Assembly: GCF_016907925.1 (NCBI RefSeq)
Contig: NZ_JAFBCZ010000014.1
Span: 62,001-126,000, forward strand
Reading direction: 5' to 3'
DNA length: 64,000 nucleotides
DNA from: Herpetosiphon giganteus
GTDB taxonomy: Bacteria > Chloroflexota > Chloroflexia > Chloroflexales > Herpetosiphonaceae
The position numbers and the translations under genes are program-made. Positions within the stretch are counted from its first letter, which is position 1. Every line of letters starts with the position of its first letter. The notes beneath the pieces are model-generated. The model ran no database searches. It saw nothing but the letters and a program-made list of their open reading frames with translations, and was not told the origin of the DNA. Shown one piece after another: positions 9,435 through 18,582 of this stretch.

Positions 9435-9472
9435 GACGTTCCTCGTTCAAGCTCAAAAGGCTTCTGACCGCC

Positions 9473-9501
9473 ATTATACTCTACCAACCCTTGCCACAGA
9501 A
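9473..9501 (-). promoter_or_regulatory. Possible promoter of the GerMN gene
   Basis: A perfect TATAAT on the minus strand (9473-9478) has a weak -35 (TTCTGT) 17 nt upstream, and lies 39 nt before the GTG start. Confidence 0.35.
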
Positions 9502-9529
9502 ACAGCGCTTGATTGCAGAAAGGTAACAC

Positions 9530-10264
9530 ATGCGGGTTCTGGTTCTTGCTGATATTCATGCTAACTTAGCCGCACTGGAAGCTGTTCTTGGAGCAGCAGG
9601 CGAGGTCGATTCGGTTTGGTGTTTGGGTGATACGGTTGGTTATGGGCCTCAACCAAATGAATGTGTTGCGCTCATGCGTGAACGCCAGCAAGCGATGTTG
9701 GTCGGGAATCACGACCTTGGTTGCCTTGGCTCAATTTCGCTGAACAATTTTAATCGTGATGCTCGGATTGCCAACGAATGGAATGGGTCGCAATTAACCG
9801 AGGACAATCGCGAGTTTTTGCTTAGCCTTAGCCCCATGCAGCAGGTGAACGATACGGTTACGTTGGCGCATGGCAGCCCACGCGACCCAGTTTGGGAATA
9901 TTTACTTGATACGGTGGGGGCAACCTATTCGTTTGATCATTTTAGCACACCTATTTGCTTTGTTGGCCATACGCATCAGCCAGTTATTTTTACTGCCGAT
10001 ATGCTTGGCGACCATTGTACCGCCACGATTCCCACCGATAACTTGGTGCTGAAGCTGCAACCAGATAAGCGCTATATCATCAATGCTGGGGGCGTAGGCC
10101 AACCCCGCGATGGCGATGCCCGCTCTGGCTGGGCGATTTACGACGATGAGCAACAAACGGTCACGTTCCATCGCACAACTTACAATATTCGGCGCACCCA
10201 AACCTTGATGCTTGAACATGGCTTGCCCAATATTTTGGCTGCCCGTTTGAGCTTTGGGATGTAG
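9530..10264 (+). CDS. Metallophosphoesterase (YfcE/MJ0936-like)
   Basis: A 244-aa cytoplasmic calcineurin-like phosphoesterase. It has the five metal-binding blocks: DIHAN at residue 8, GDTVGYGP around 34, GNHD around 63, HGSP around 112, and GHTHQP around 143. The length is slightly above the single-domain phosphodiesterases. The substrate is unknown; relatives hydrolyse phosphodiesters or nucleotide monophosphates. The ATG is preceded by AAAGG at 10 nt. It converges on the LuxR/Kelch gene with only the stop codons between them. Confidence 0.9.
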   Translation: MRVLVLADIHANLAALEAVLGAAGEVDSVWCLGDTVGYGPQPNECVALMRERQQAMLVGNHDLGCLGSISLNNFNRDARIANEWNGSQLTEDNREFLLSLSPMQQVNDTVTLAHGSPRDPVWEYLLDTVGATYSFDHFSTPICFVGHTHQPVIFTADMLGDHCTATIPTDNLVLKLQPDKRYIINAGGVGQPRDGDARSGWAIYDDEQQTVTFHRTTYNIRRTQTLMLEHGLPNILAARLSFGM

Positions 10265-11656
10265 CTATCGGCCCACGCCAGGCAAAAAGATGTTGGTAAT
10301 TGGTGTCCAGCTGCGAGTTTCAGCGAGCGCATTCGTGCCATTCCACCCACCAATGCTATAAATATCCCGAGCATTTGAAAGCACGAGGTGTTCGCTGAGG
10401 GCATGGCCTGTGCGTAAATCGGTTGTCGTCCACAGGTTGTTTTGCAAAACCAGCACCGGCTGATCGCCTTCCGCGCCACCAACCAGATAGATTTGATTGG
10501 TAATATACACTGCGCCAGCGTCAATCCGTGGAGCTGGCAAATCGGCCAAGGCTTGCCACTCACCAGTTTGCAAACGCCAGGTTTTGAGGTTTGGGCCAGT
10601 GGTGGTTTGGCCACCGATCAGGACCACATCGCTGCCGTTTTGGGCAAGCGCCGCATCGCGTAATGGCAATGGGATGGGTGTGCCTTGGCTCCAGTTTTTG
10701 CTGTCGGGGCTATAAATAAACGTGGTGTTGGCAATCACGCTTTCGCTTTCGCCGCCAAACACATACACTTTGCCATCAATTGCTGCAACCATGGCATTGG
10801 CGCGTGCTTCAGGCATGGCTGGCCCACTTTGCCAGCGATTTTGTGCCAGATCAAAAATCTCAAAGCTCTTGCTTGCATTGCCGTTTTTATCGCGACCCCC
10901 AGCCACATAAATTTGGCCGGCAATCTGCACTGCGCCGCTGGCTACGACTGCGGTTGGCTTGGGCGCAAGCTCGCGCCATGCTCCGGTCGCAAGGTTGAGT
11001 TGCCAAGTTTGCGCTACCACGCCCGTCTCGGTATTGCCGCCAATCACAATCAAGCTATCGGCCAAAAAGACCCCGGTATGTTGATAGGTTGGTTGGGGCA
11101 AGGCAGTTAATGGTTGCCATACATTACTCACAACGGTGGTTGGCGCAGGTTGGGTTGTGGGCGTGATGTTGTTGCGCACAACAAACCAGCCAATCGCCAT
11201 TACCGCTACAATCAGCCCACCCAACACGCCCAAAATCGCCAACGCATAGCCGCGCGGAATCGTAATTTGATTGGTTGGTTGGGTCAGCACAGGGGTAATG
11301 GGATCGGGCGTTGGCGTTATTGTTGGTTGCACAATCGTGGTCGCTTGAACTGGTTCGGGTGGGGTTGGCTCGCTGCTTGGGGGCGTAACAATCGGTTCTG
11401 GCTCAGTTGGCACAATTTCTGGCTCTGGCGCGAGGGTTGGGTTAACTGCAACCTCAATTAAGCCCCGACGTACTGCTTCGAGCGTTGCCTCTGTTCGCGA
11501 TAACACCCCTAACTTAGCATAGATATTGCGGATATGTACTTTAACCGTGTTGGGGCTGATGACGAGCGTATTGGCGATTTCGTTATTGCTTGCCCCCAGC
11601 GCTAGCTGTTGCAAGACTTCAATTTCACGCTCGCTAAGTGGTGATTGTTCAGACAT
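10265..11656 (-). CDS. Membrane-anchored LuxR-type regulator with Kelch-repeat sensor domain
   Basis: A 463-aa protein with three parts. Residues 1-65 are a GerE/LuxR helix-turn-helix (LSEREIEVLQQLALGASNNE, then ISPNTVKVHIRNIYAKL). Residues 70-135 are a Pro/Glu-rich linker, followed by one membrane segment (YALAILGVLGGLIVAVMAIG). The rest is a set of five to six Kelch repeats (for example IVIGGNTETG, IYVAGGRDK, VYVFGGESE, IYLVGGAEG, IYSIGGWNG) predicted to form an extracellular beta-propeller. This is a one-component transmembrane regulator: the propeller may bind an outside ligand and pass a signal to the DNA-binding domain. The target genes are not evident. The ATG at 11656 was chosen over an in-frame TTG seven codons earlier. 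Confidence 0.87.
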   Translation of the reverse strand: MSEQSPLSEREIEVLQQLALGASNNEIANTLVISPNTVKVHIRNIYAKLGVLSRTEATLEAVRRGLIEVAVNPTLAPEPEIVPTEPEPIVTPPSSEPTPPEPVQATTIVQPTITPTPDPITPVLTQPTNQITIPRGYALAILGVLGGLIVAVMAIGWFVVRNNITPTTQPAPTTVVSNVWQPLTALPQPTYQHTGVFLADSLIVIGGNTETGVVAQTWQLNLATGAWRELAPKPTAVVASGAVQIAGQIYVAGGRDKNGNASKSFEIFDLAQNRWQSGPAMPEARANAMVAAIDGKVYVFGGESESVIANTTFIYSPDSKNWSQGTPIPLPLRDAALAQNGSDVVLIGGQTTTGPNLKTWRLQTGEWQALADLPAPRIDAGAVYITNQIYLVGGAEGDQPVLVLQNNLWTTTDLRTGHALSEHLVLSNARDIYSIGGWNGTNALAETRSWTPITNIFLPGVGR

Positions 11657-11735
11657 ATTCCTCAATTCCTGAGCCAATTCTCGATCGCTTGCATGGTAGC
11701 TGAACGCAGAAGCAAAGTCAAAGGGTTAATCAACA

Positions 11736-11774
11736 ATCAGGGGTAGGAATCAGGATTTGATTCCTACCCCTGAT
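11736..11774 (-). terminator. Terminator-like hairpin after the SEC-C gene
   Basis: A 17-bp perfect stem (11736-11752 with 11758-11774) and 5-nt loop lie between the SEC-C gene and the start of the LuxR/Kelch gene. The arms contain the AGGGGTAG-type repeat. The minus strand has no long T-run. Confidence 0.6.
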
Positions 11775-11791
11775 CGCTCTCTTAACGCTGT

Positions 11792-12790
11792 TTATTTGGC
11801 TGGCTGTTCGCTCGAATCAGCTGCTTGATCAGCATCGTCGTCGCTCTCAGGCTGATCAGTGTCGCTATCATCATTGCTGTCATCAAAATCGTCAGCGTCG
11901 TCAGCGTCGTCATTATCACTGTCGTCGAAATCGTCATCATCATCGTCGTCGTCATCCTTGCCCAAACCCAACGATTGTTTGGTCATTAACAAGGCTGCAC
12001 GGCCACGCAACATCAAATCGTCAAATTTCGATGGCTCTTTTTCCTCGCGTGGCAACACCGAGATAAAATGATTGAACAAGTGGCTATTTTCGCGCACAAA
12101 CTGGTTCAAATCTGCATCAGGATTGCGCAATTGCCAATCTTCCAAGCTGACGGCCAAGAACTCGTGTAGTTTTTCCACGGTGTCGGGAGTGGTTTGGGCC
12201 GCAGCGCCAGCAATGTAGTATTCATCGCCAACTGGCACAAGGTGGGCGAAAATCAATTCGTTTTCTTCTAAGCGTTTGGCGGCGGCATGGTCGCGCAGGG
12301 TGAAGGTTTCTTTGGTTAAAACCTCTTCAATCAACGCACCTTTGCCCTTAATAATTTCGACGATTAGGTATGGTCGCAAGCGAATGCCCGACCACGTTGG
12401 CAGCAGATTAAGTTCATGCTCGTCAAGCTCAAGCTCTGCTGGCGGATTGGCAGCGATGCGTTCGACCAAGGTTGAGCCGTCGTCGCCACTTTGGGCATCG
12501 AAGGCGAGCCAAGTCAAGAAGCGCTCTGAGCCGCGATCTTCCTTCTCGTCAAGGTCGATCATATCGGCGGCAGTGTAGCGGCCACCCCAATATTGCTCAA
12601 ACAAAGCAGGGGTTTTGGGCGCTAAATCGTCGTTTTGGCTGGCATCGATCAATTTGGGAAACAAGCGATCTTGGGCACGGCGCAATAAGCGCAACTGGTC
12701 TTCTTGTGCTCGATCAGCTGCTTCATGACATTGTTTATATTTTTTGCCACTGCCACATGGGCATGGATCGTTGCGGCCTACTTTTGCCAT
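11792..12790 (-). CDS. SEC-C motif protein with acidic tail
   Basis: A 332-aa cytoplasmic protein. The N-terminus is a SEC-C zinc-binding motif ([18 protein letters not shown], residues 5-22), as found at the end of SecA and in many proteins of unknown function. The middle ~230 residues are not recognised. The last ~60 residues are a very acidic Asp/Ser run with GAC/GAT slippage-prone codons (11850-11960). AGGAG lies 8 nt before the ATG. It follows the histidine kinase by 15 nt and is probably in the same operon. SEC-C proteins often act in protein quality control, but the role here is unknown. Confidence 0.85.
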   Translation of the reverse strand: MAKVGRNDPCPCGSGKKYKQCHEAADRAQEDQLRLLRRAQDRLFPKLIDASQNDDLAPKTPALFEQYWGGRYTAADMIDLDEKEDRGSERFLTWLAFDAQSGDDGSTLVERIAANPPAELELDEHELNLLPTWSGIRLRPYLIVEIIKGKGALIEEVLTKETFTLRDHAAAKRLEENELIFAHLVPVGDEYYIAGAAAQTTPDTVEKLHEFLAVSLEDWQLRNPDADLNQFVRENSHLFNHFISVLPREEKEPSKFDDLMLRGRAALLMTKQSLGLGKDDDDDDDDDFDDSDNDDADDADDFDDSNDDSDTDQPESDDDADQAADSSEQPAK

Positions 12791-12805
12791 GGAACTACTC
12801 CTAGA

Positions 12806-14479
12806 TTATGCTGCTGAGGGCATGCTAAAGATAAAAGTACTGCCTTTGCCAGGCGTGCTATCGACCCAAATGCGGCCACCATGGGCCTCGATCACCTGCT
12901 TGCAATAGGCCAAGCCAACCCCGCCGATGCGTTGCTCGCCAACCTGTTTGCTGAAGCGGTCGAAAATGCGGCCCGCCAGCTCGACCGGAATACTTGGGCC
13001 TTGGTCGGCGATCCGCACTTGGGCATTGCCGCCAGTGTTGCTGACCTGCACCCGCACCGTGCTATAGGCTGGGCTGCGGCGCAAGGCATTATCCAACAGA
13101 TGGCTCATCACGCGGCGCATCTTATCGGCATCAAACGCCAGCCCACCACTATCAGCGCCATATTCCAACACAAGGTTGATTGCACGTTGTTGGGCTTGGG
13201 GCGTGGCTTGAGCAATGCTGCCTTCGATGAGTGGCCGCAGAGGGTTGGCCAAACGGTGCAAGCTGTTGGCATCGCCATGCAAACGGCTCATTTCCATCAA
13301 GGTATTGGTCAATTCGACCAAGCGCGAGGTTGTGCGGCGGGCGGTTGATAGCACCCGCTCGTTGCCATCGCCCAAATCGCCAGCCAACAAGGTATCTTGG
13401 GCCGCTAACACTGAATTGAGCGGATCATGCATATCTTGCACCAAGAAATCGAGCAATTGCGAGCGCATTTCCTCAACTTCCAATTCGGTGGTTTTATCGT
13501 GAAACACCCCAACATAACCCAAAACGCTGCCAGCGCTACTGCGAATTGGCACTTGATTCAGGCCAATGACGGGCTTGCGCGTACCTTGTTGTTGCTCAAA
13601 AACCACTCGTTGGCGTTCGCCTTCGCGCTCGTTGCTGATCACGCGCAGGCGGCCTGTGTTTTCTTGGCTCCATTGGTTGAGCGCTTGGCCTTCAAGCGTG
13701 CCGCCAAAGGTTTCATTCAACAACTGGCGGGCAGCAGCATTGGCCTGGACGATTACGCCATTGCTATCGGCCAAAACCACGCCATCGCTCGCTGCGCCAA
13801 GCACCGCCGCCAGCCGATCGCGCTCTTGCACCAATAATTGGGCGGCGCGTTCGACCCGCTCTTGTTCTTCGCCAAGCTGCTTGTTGAGCTGGGTCGTCGA
13901 TTCGTGGCCAACGGTTTGCTGGCGGTCAAAGGCGCGCAAGGCTGCGCTACATACCAAACCAAAAACGCTGATCACCAACACAAAGGCGCTCAGCACGCCC
14001 CATTGAATTAATTGGTTGCTGCTTGGCTCGGCAGCGGCGAAATAGGCTGCGGCCCACAAACTAGCTAAACTAACAACCGTAACAATAGCAGTGTGCAAGG
14101 GGCGCAAGGTCAAAGCTGCACACAACACCGGCAAGGCCGCGCTGATAATCGCCAATTCACGCTGGTCGGGAAAGACCATAGTCGCGCCGAGGGCAATACT
14201 TAGTGTGCCAATGACCAAAGCCCAACCGCTCAAGGGCAAGCGTCGACGCAGGCCAGCAATCAAGCCAACCAAGGCGGCGAGTGCGCCAATCCCGCCAGCA
14301 ATTGCGCCAATGAGCATGGGTTGCGAACCAAAATTAAGCCCACTCCACGCTGCAAGCCCTGCGCCAAGCGCCAAGACAACCAAGGCAATTGGCAATAACA
14401 ACCGACTTAAGGGCGAACGTGGGCTGGGTATGGCAGCCATTTGGCTAGGCTGCTCGGCAATTGCGACGCTTTCAGTCAT
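12806..14479 (-). CDS. Membrane sensor histidine kinase with PAS domain
   Basis: A 557-aa integral membrane kinase. Residues 25-185 contain about six hydrophobic segments. A coiled region follows (ESTTQLNKQLGEEQERVERA), then a PAS domain (ASDGVVLADSNGVIVQANAA, about 235-330). The dimerisation/phosphoacceptor region contains DMHDPLNSVLAAQD, in which H is the likely phosphorylated residue, and the ATPase domain has N box LLDNALRRSP, G1 IADQGPSIP and GGVGLAYCKQVIEAHGG. No response regulator gene is adjacent, so the partner is encoded elsewhere. The upstream neighbour is a secreted protease lipoprotein 43 nt away; the downstream one is the SEC-C gene. Confidence 0.9.
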   Translation of the reverse strand: MTESVAIAEQPSQMAAIPSPRSPLSRLLLPIALVVLALGAGLAAWSGLNFGSQPMLIGAIAGGIGALAALVGLIAGLRRRLPLSGWALVIGTLSIALGATMVFPDQRELAIISAALPVLCAALTLRPLHTAIVTVVSLASLWAAAYFAAAEPSSNQLIQWGVLSAFVLVISVFGLVCSAALRAFDRQQTVGHESTTQLNKQLGEEQERVERAAQLLVQERDRLAAVLGAASDGVVLADSNGVIVQANAAARQLLNETFGGTLEGQALNQWSQENTGRLRVISNEREGERQRVVFEQQQGTRKPVIGLNQVPIRSSAGSVLGYVGVFHDKTTELEVEEMRSQLLDFLVQDMHDPLNSVLAAQDTLLAGDLGDGNERVLSTARRTTSRLVELTNTLMEMSRLHGDANSLHRLANPLRPLIEGSIAQATPQAQQRAINLVLEYGADSGGLAFDADKMRRVMSHLLDNALRRSPAYSTVRVQVSNTGGNAQVRIADQGPSIPVELAGRIFDRFSKQVGEQRIGGVGLAYCKQVIEAHGGRIWVDSTPGKGSTFIFSMPSAA

Positions 14480-14522
14480 GAGCCAATCCTCAATCCATCT
14501 AAGCTAGGGCTGCCCAATTATA

Positions 14523-16382
14523 CTACGGTGTGACGTTATAGCTGTAATCGGCTGCTTCGGTTGTGCCTTGCGTCGTTGCATTGAGCACCAAAACCGCGCG
14601 CTGATTGGCCGGAATGACCCAGCGTGCCTTGCCATTATCAGTTGGAATTGACATAATTTTGATTGCCCCAGTTTGATCATAGAGCACCGCCGTGAGCATC
14701 CAGCGTTGAGCTAGTTGATTGTGTACCGGCACAAAACCAGCGCCCTGCCATTCTGGGGTTAGGCCAGCGATTGTCAGATCGCTCAAGGCCAAACCAGGAG
14801 CATTATAGGCTTCATCGTTGATAACCCAAAAGCGCAGTTGAATGTTTTGGCCTGCCCACGGCGTGAGATCGACGCTTTCTGCTTGCCAACTGGTTTGTTG
14901 GCCTGTCCAGCCAGCGCCAATATTTAAGCCAACCGGATTAGCGCCAGTGCTGGCTGAGGTGGCGATTGCCTGCCAGGTTTGGCCTTGGTCAAGCGAGACG
15001 CTGAGATAGGCATAATCGTAATCTTGCTCTAAATCAAACCAGCGTTGATAGCTTAATGTGCTGCCCGTGCTTGGCACCTGAATTGCCGTGGTTAATGTAC
15101 TGACGCGGGCATCGCCACGGCCACTCCACCATGTGGCGCTATTTGTCACATCAGCAGCGAAAATAGGTACAGTGTTATTGCCCTGCCATTCAACTGTTCG
15201 TTCGAAGGCTGCTGGCTCAAAGGCCAAATAATCGCTGCCAAATTGCTGAATGCTGAGGTTTTGTTTGCTACTTTGGGCTGGTTCTGGCATCACAGCACGG
15301 GGCAGATCGTAGCCATAACGGCCATCAGCCAAACTGTCATCATTAACCAAATTGGCCACCGCCCAAGCAGCAAACACATGGTCAAAGCTGCTCATATCGG
15401 GGTAGCGGGTGGCCATCAGGCTGGTAATGCTGGTTAAATTATCGCCAGCATCGGCTGCGGCCAAGGTTCCCATCGGCAAGCCAGCCAGCTGCTGATCAAG
15501 GTAGCTCAGAAAAAGCTGGGCCGCGCCATAGTGCTTGAGCGCAGTGCCCGGGCTGCTGGCCCATGCATTCAGTTGGGTATCGGGCGAGGCCAGAAAATCG
15601 AGCGCCAAGCTATCGTTGCCATAGCCTGAGCGCTGTTCGCTGAGCATCGAAGCGCCTTCGTTGATCCATGTTGCTGGGTGGCTCAGCACATTGCGTTGCA
15701 ATAAATGCTGCATCTCGTGGATCACGGTAGCAACATAACTCGGATCATTTGGTGGCGTGGCCGCAGCGTTAATCACCACCATCTCACGTTCATTCGAAAA
15801 GGGATTGATCGCTTGGGACAGTTCATTATCGCTGGCATAGTAGCCGCCAGCTCCGCTAATATTGGTATTGAGCACGGTTACGGGCACTTTGGGCCAAGCC
15901 TGTTGCGGATACCATTTGGCAAGCAGCGGCCAGCCAACTTGCTCAAATTGCTGGGCAGCATTGCTCAGCGCTGCTTGGTCAACTGGCAAATCATCAGCCA
16001 CATAGATTAACAAGTGGGTTGTGCTGAGTTGAAGGGTGGCACTGATATTGCGCTGTTGATTGCTCGTCAAGTCGGTAACCCAAAAGCTGCGTTGCTCGTA
16101 TGGAGGTGGCATTTTGGGCAGCACGGCTGGTGATTTGGCCTCAATCAAGCGCCAATCAACTGCCAATTGAGCCAAATCGCGCTCAAGCCCTTGTTGGTTG
16201 GCTTGTTCCACGGCTGCTTCATCAGCAATTATTGGAAGGGTTGTGGCGACAACGTGCGTCGGATTGAGTGACTGAGTTGGCGTTAATGAGCTTGTAGTTG
16301 GTGGTTGGGTGGGCTTTGCAGGGGTGGTTGTGCTACAACCGGCCAACATCAAAAGCAAAAGGCAGATTTGCCAGCAACGCAT
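14523..16382 (-). CDS. Putative secreted zinc metalloprotease lipoprotein
   Basis: A 619-aa exported lipoprotein: the signal peptide ends in LLMLAGCS with a lipobox cysteine near residue 16, followed by a Thr/Pro linker. The catalytic motif VIHEMQHLLQRN (HExxH) is followed by WINEGASMLSEQ, in which the glutamate is a candidate third zinc ligand. The C-terminal half contains a beta-rich region (LSYQRWFDLEQDYDYAYLSV, then WQAESVDLTPWAGQNIQLRF) typical of the jelly-roll module of immune-inhibitor-A type proteases. The ATG at 16382 was chosen because it gives a clean signal peptide and has AAGG 9-10 nt upstream. It could serve predation or nutrient scavenging; the substrate is unknown. Confidence 0.82.
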   Translation of the reverse strand: MRCWQICLLLLMLAGCSTTTPAKPTQPPTTSSLTPTQSLNPTHVVATTLPIIADEAAVEQANQQGLERDLAQLAVDWRLIEAKSPAVLPKMPPPYEQRSFWVTDLTSNQQRNISATLQLSTTHLLIYVADDLPVDQAALSNAAQQFEQVGWPLLAKWYPQQAWPKVPVTVLNTNISGAGGYYASDNELSQAINPFSNEREMVVINAAATPPNDPSYVATVIHEMQHLLQRNVLSHPATWINEGASMLSEQRSGYGNDSLALDFLASPDTQLNAWASSPGTALKHYGAAQLFLSYLDQQLAGLPMGTLAAADAGDNLTSITSLMATRYPDMSSFDHVFAAWAVANLVNDDSLADGRYGYDLPRAVMPEPAQSSKQNLSIQQFGSDYLAFEPAAFERTVEWQGNNTVPIFAADVTNSATWWSGRGDARVSTLTTAIQVPSTGSTLSYQRWFDLEQDYDYAYLSVSLDQGQTWQAIATSASTGANPVGLNIGAGWTGQQTSWQAESVDLTPWAGQNIQLRFWVINDEAYNAPGLALSDLTIAGLTPEWQGAGFVPVHNQLAQRWMLTAVLYDQTGAIKIMSIPTDNGKARWVIPANQRAVLVLNATTQGTTEAADYSYNVTP

Positions 16383-16432
16383 ACCATTGATCCTTATCGC
16401 AATTTTGCTATCAGGATAGCACAGAACTTCGG

Positions 16433-16461
16433 TAGACATGGCATGGTTTGCCATCTATAAT
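16433..16461 (+). promoter_or_regulatory. Promoter of first LppM-like gene
   Basis: TAGACA (16433-16438) and a perfect TATAAT (16456-16461) are spaced by 17 nt, 43 nt before the ATG at 16505. Confidence 0.6.
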
Positions 16462-16504
16462 CGCAGTATCCTCCGGTAGAATAATTATTGAAGGAGCGAA
16501 ACCC

Positions 16505-17380
16505 ATGAAACAATGGATGAGCCGTATTTTAGTCGGCGTTTTAGCACTTTCCCTGAGCGGCTGTGTTGCCTCACAAATCGAAACTTCGATTAAAGATGAT
16601 GGCACTGGCACAAACACCTTTAAAGCGGGCTTGGGCGAAAAAGGTTTGGCCATGCTCCAACAGCTTGGTGGCGACGATGCTCAAGAACCATTCGCTGATG
16701 TTAAAGAAGGTGTAGCTGCCTATCCCGCCGAATGGGGCGCAACTGCTGCTGATTGGCAAGAAACCATCAATGGCACGACCTTCAAAGGCGTGAAGGTTGA
16801 CATGAAGTTTGATAACCTTGCTATGCTCAATGAGCAACTGAACAAATTTATGAGTGATTCGGATAGCGAACAAATTCCAGCTACCCAGTCATTATCAAAT
16901 TTGAAAGTGACTGATGATGGCGATAACTATACGGTTACTGGCAATGCAACCGCTACCGACTTGGCAGCTGACCTTGCAGCCCAAAGTGGCGGCGAAATGG
17001 GTGAATTACCCAGCGAAGTTGAAGATCCAAAAAGTGCTGTGATTGTCTGGCAAATCACCTTGCCTGGCGAAATTACCGAATCAGGCCCAGCTGAAATTAC
17101 CACTGTCAATGGCAATACCGTTACGTGGAAGATTCCTGCCGACAAGGTTGCAACCTATAGCTTGAAGGCTGTTTCGTCGAAGGGTGGCGGGAGTAACTTG
17201 CCGTTGATTATTGGCGGCATTGGTTTGTTGGTGGTTTTGGCAGGTGTCGGCTTATTTGTGATGAATCGCCGCAAAGCAGCTCCAGTGGCCGCTGGTTATC
17301 AACAATATGGTGGCCAAACCTACGACCCGAACGCCCAACAAAATTATTCAGATCCCAATGACCCTAACCGCAAACCATAA
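16505..17380 (+). CDS. LppM-like membrane lipoprotein
   Basis: A 291-aa envelope lipoprotein. The signal peptide has lipobox LSLSGCVAS (Cys at about residue 19). An LppM-like domain of about 210 residues starts SQIETSIKDDGTGTNTFKAG and contains a basic, aromatic core. It ends in a membrane segment (LPLIIGGIGLLVVLAGVGLF) and a short cytoplasmic tail rich in Tyr/Gln/Asn. Thus it may be anchored at both ends. AAGGAG lies 8 nt before the ATG. The next gene is a diverged paralogue. LppM of mycobacteria affects envelope and host interaction; the role here is unknown. Confidence 0.8.
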   Translation: MKQWMSRILVGVLALSLSGCVASQIETSIKDDGTGTNTFKAGLGEKGLAMLQQLGGDDAQEPFADVKEGVAAYPAEWGATAADWQETINGTTFKGVKVDMKFDNLAMLNEQLNKFMSDSDSEQIPATQSLSNLKVTDDGDNYTVTGNATATDLAADLAAQSGGEMGELPSEVEDPKSAVIVWQITLPGEITESGPAEITTVNGNTVTWKIPADKVATYSLKAVSSKGGGSNLPLIIGGIGLLVVLAGVGLFVMNRRKAAPVAAGYQQYGGQTYDPNAQQNYSDPNDPNRKP

Positions 17381-17400
17381 CCAAACTTGAAACATTTTGG

Positions 17401-17436
17401 CCAACACTCCGTCTTTAGGGCGGAGTGTTGGCGTTT
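17401..17436 (+). terminator. Rho-independent terminator
   Basis: An 11-bp perfect stem (17401-17411 with 17421-17431) with a 9-nt loop is followed by GCGTTTT. It ends the first LppM-like gene. Confidence 0.8.
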
Positions 17437-17496
17437 TAGCTGGCAAAATTGCGGTACGATTAGAGTGAGTGATTTTTGATTAATGGAGGCTTGTAT

Positions 17497-18582
17497 ATGC
17501 GTGCTTGGTTGTTGCTTCTCGGTCTGGTGTTGTTGAGCGGGTGTGTGAGTCAGCAACAACAAACTGAATTCAATCCCGATGGAAGTGGTTTGTATGAAAT
17601 TCGGCTGGGCTTTTCGCAGCAAATGCTCGATTTTGCCATGATGGGAAATTCTGGGGTAAGTGATGATGTGTTTGATGATGCAATGCTTGAGTTAGGCTCA
17701 ATTGCCAATGGCTTACCCACCGAATGGCAAGCAAGCAGCGAAAATTGGAAAAGTGATGATGGCAAATATCGCGGCACAGTAATTCGCATGCAATTTCGCG
17801 ATGCGGCGATGCTGCGTGATCAATTAACGAATACTGACTTGAACGAATTGTATAGTTTGGTGCGTTTTGAGGATGTTGAAGTTATCCAAGATGGCCGCGA
17901 AGTTCGCATGCGTGCGACAGTCAAAAATGGCGAAAATAGCATGTTCGATAGCCAAGAAAGCGCTGATGTGCTAGGCTCTGGTTTGATCGCTAGCCCAACC
18001 ACGAGCTGGACAATTCGCTTCCCCGAAAGCATCGATTCGTGGAGCGAACGCGAAATTGCCTCAATCAGCGAAGATAAAAAGACCTTGACCTATGAGTTTC
18101 CTTATCCGCTGACCCGTGATTATCAGCTTGAAATCGTTGGCACACTCAGCCCGGCTGTGCCACAATGGGCGCTTTGGGTTGTTGGTGGCTTGGTTGGGGT
18201 TGGTCTGATCTTGGTGGGGGTGGGCTTCGGGTTGAGCCGCCGCAAGCCGACTGCGAGCTATCAGCCCTATGATTCAGCAACTGCTGGCCCGAGCACTGCG
18301 TCTTATCCAGCAGCCAGCCAAACCGCACCGCTAGCTCCGCCAAGCTACACACCTAAGCCTGCTGAATATCAACCAAGCGATAGCGTTGCGCCGTATGTGC
18401 CCAAGCCTGCTGAATATCAACCAAGCGATAGCGTTGCGCCGTATGCACCCAAGCCTGCTGAATATCAACCAAGCACCAGCTACGAACAGCCAACCAGTTT
18501 TGGCTCAACGCCTGCCGAGTATGGCGGACGCACGCCAACCCGCTCCTTGGGCATGTGGCAAGATCCGAACGATCAAGCCTAA
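17497..18582 (+). CDS. LppM-like membrane lipoprotein with repeat tail
   Basis: A 361-aa paralogue of the preceding protein. The lipobox is VLLSGCVS (Cys near residue 16). The same domain follows (TEFNPDGSGLYEIRLGFSQQ), then a membrane segment (WALWVVGGLVGVGLILVGVG) and a C-terminal cytoplasmic tail of about 110 residues. That tail holds two full and one partial copies of PKPAEYQPSDSVAPY. GGAGG (17485-17489) lies 7 nt before the ATG. Its stop overlaps the stop of the convergent RCK gene by three bases. The Tyr/Pro-rich tail may be a protein-binding region; this is inference. Confidence 0.8.
   Translation: MRAWLLLLGLVLLSGCVSQQQQTEFNPDGSGLYEIRLGFSQQMLDFAMMGNSGVSDDVFDDAMLELGSIANGLPTEWQASSENWKSDDGKYRGTVIRMQFRDAAMLRDQLTNTDLNELYSLVRFEDVEVIQDGREVRMRATVKNGENSMFDSQESADVLGSGLIASPTTSWTIRFPESIDSWSEREIASISEDKKTLTYEFPYPLTRDYQLEIVGTLSPAVPQWALWVVGGLVGVGLILVGVGFGLSRRKPTASYQPYDSATAGPSTASYPAASQTAPLAPPSYTPKPAEYQPSDSVAPYVPKPAEYQPSDSVAPYAPKPAEYQPSTSYEQPTSFGSTPAEYGGRTPTRSLGMWQDPNDQA
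18352..18474 (+). repeat. 48-bp coding tandem repeat
   Basis: Two complete 48-bp units (18352-18399 and 18400-18447), almost identical, and a third partial unit encode the PKPAEYQPSDSVAPY repeats of the LppM-like protein. Confidence 0.9.
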
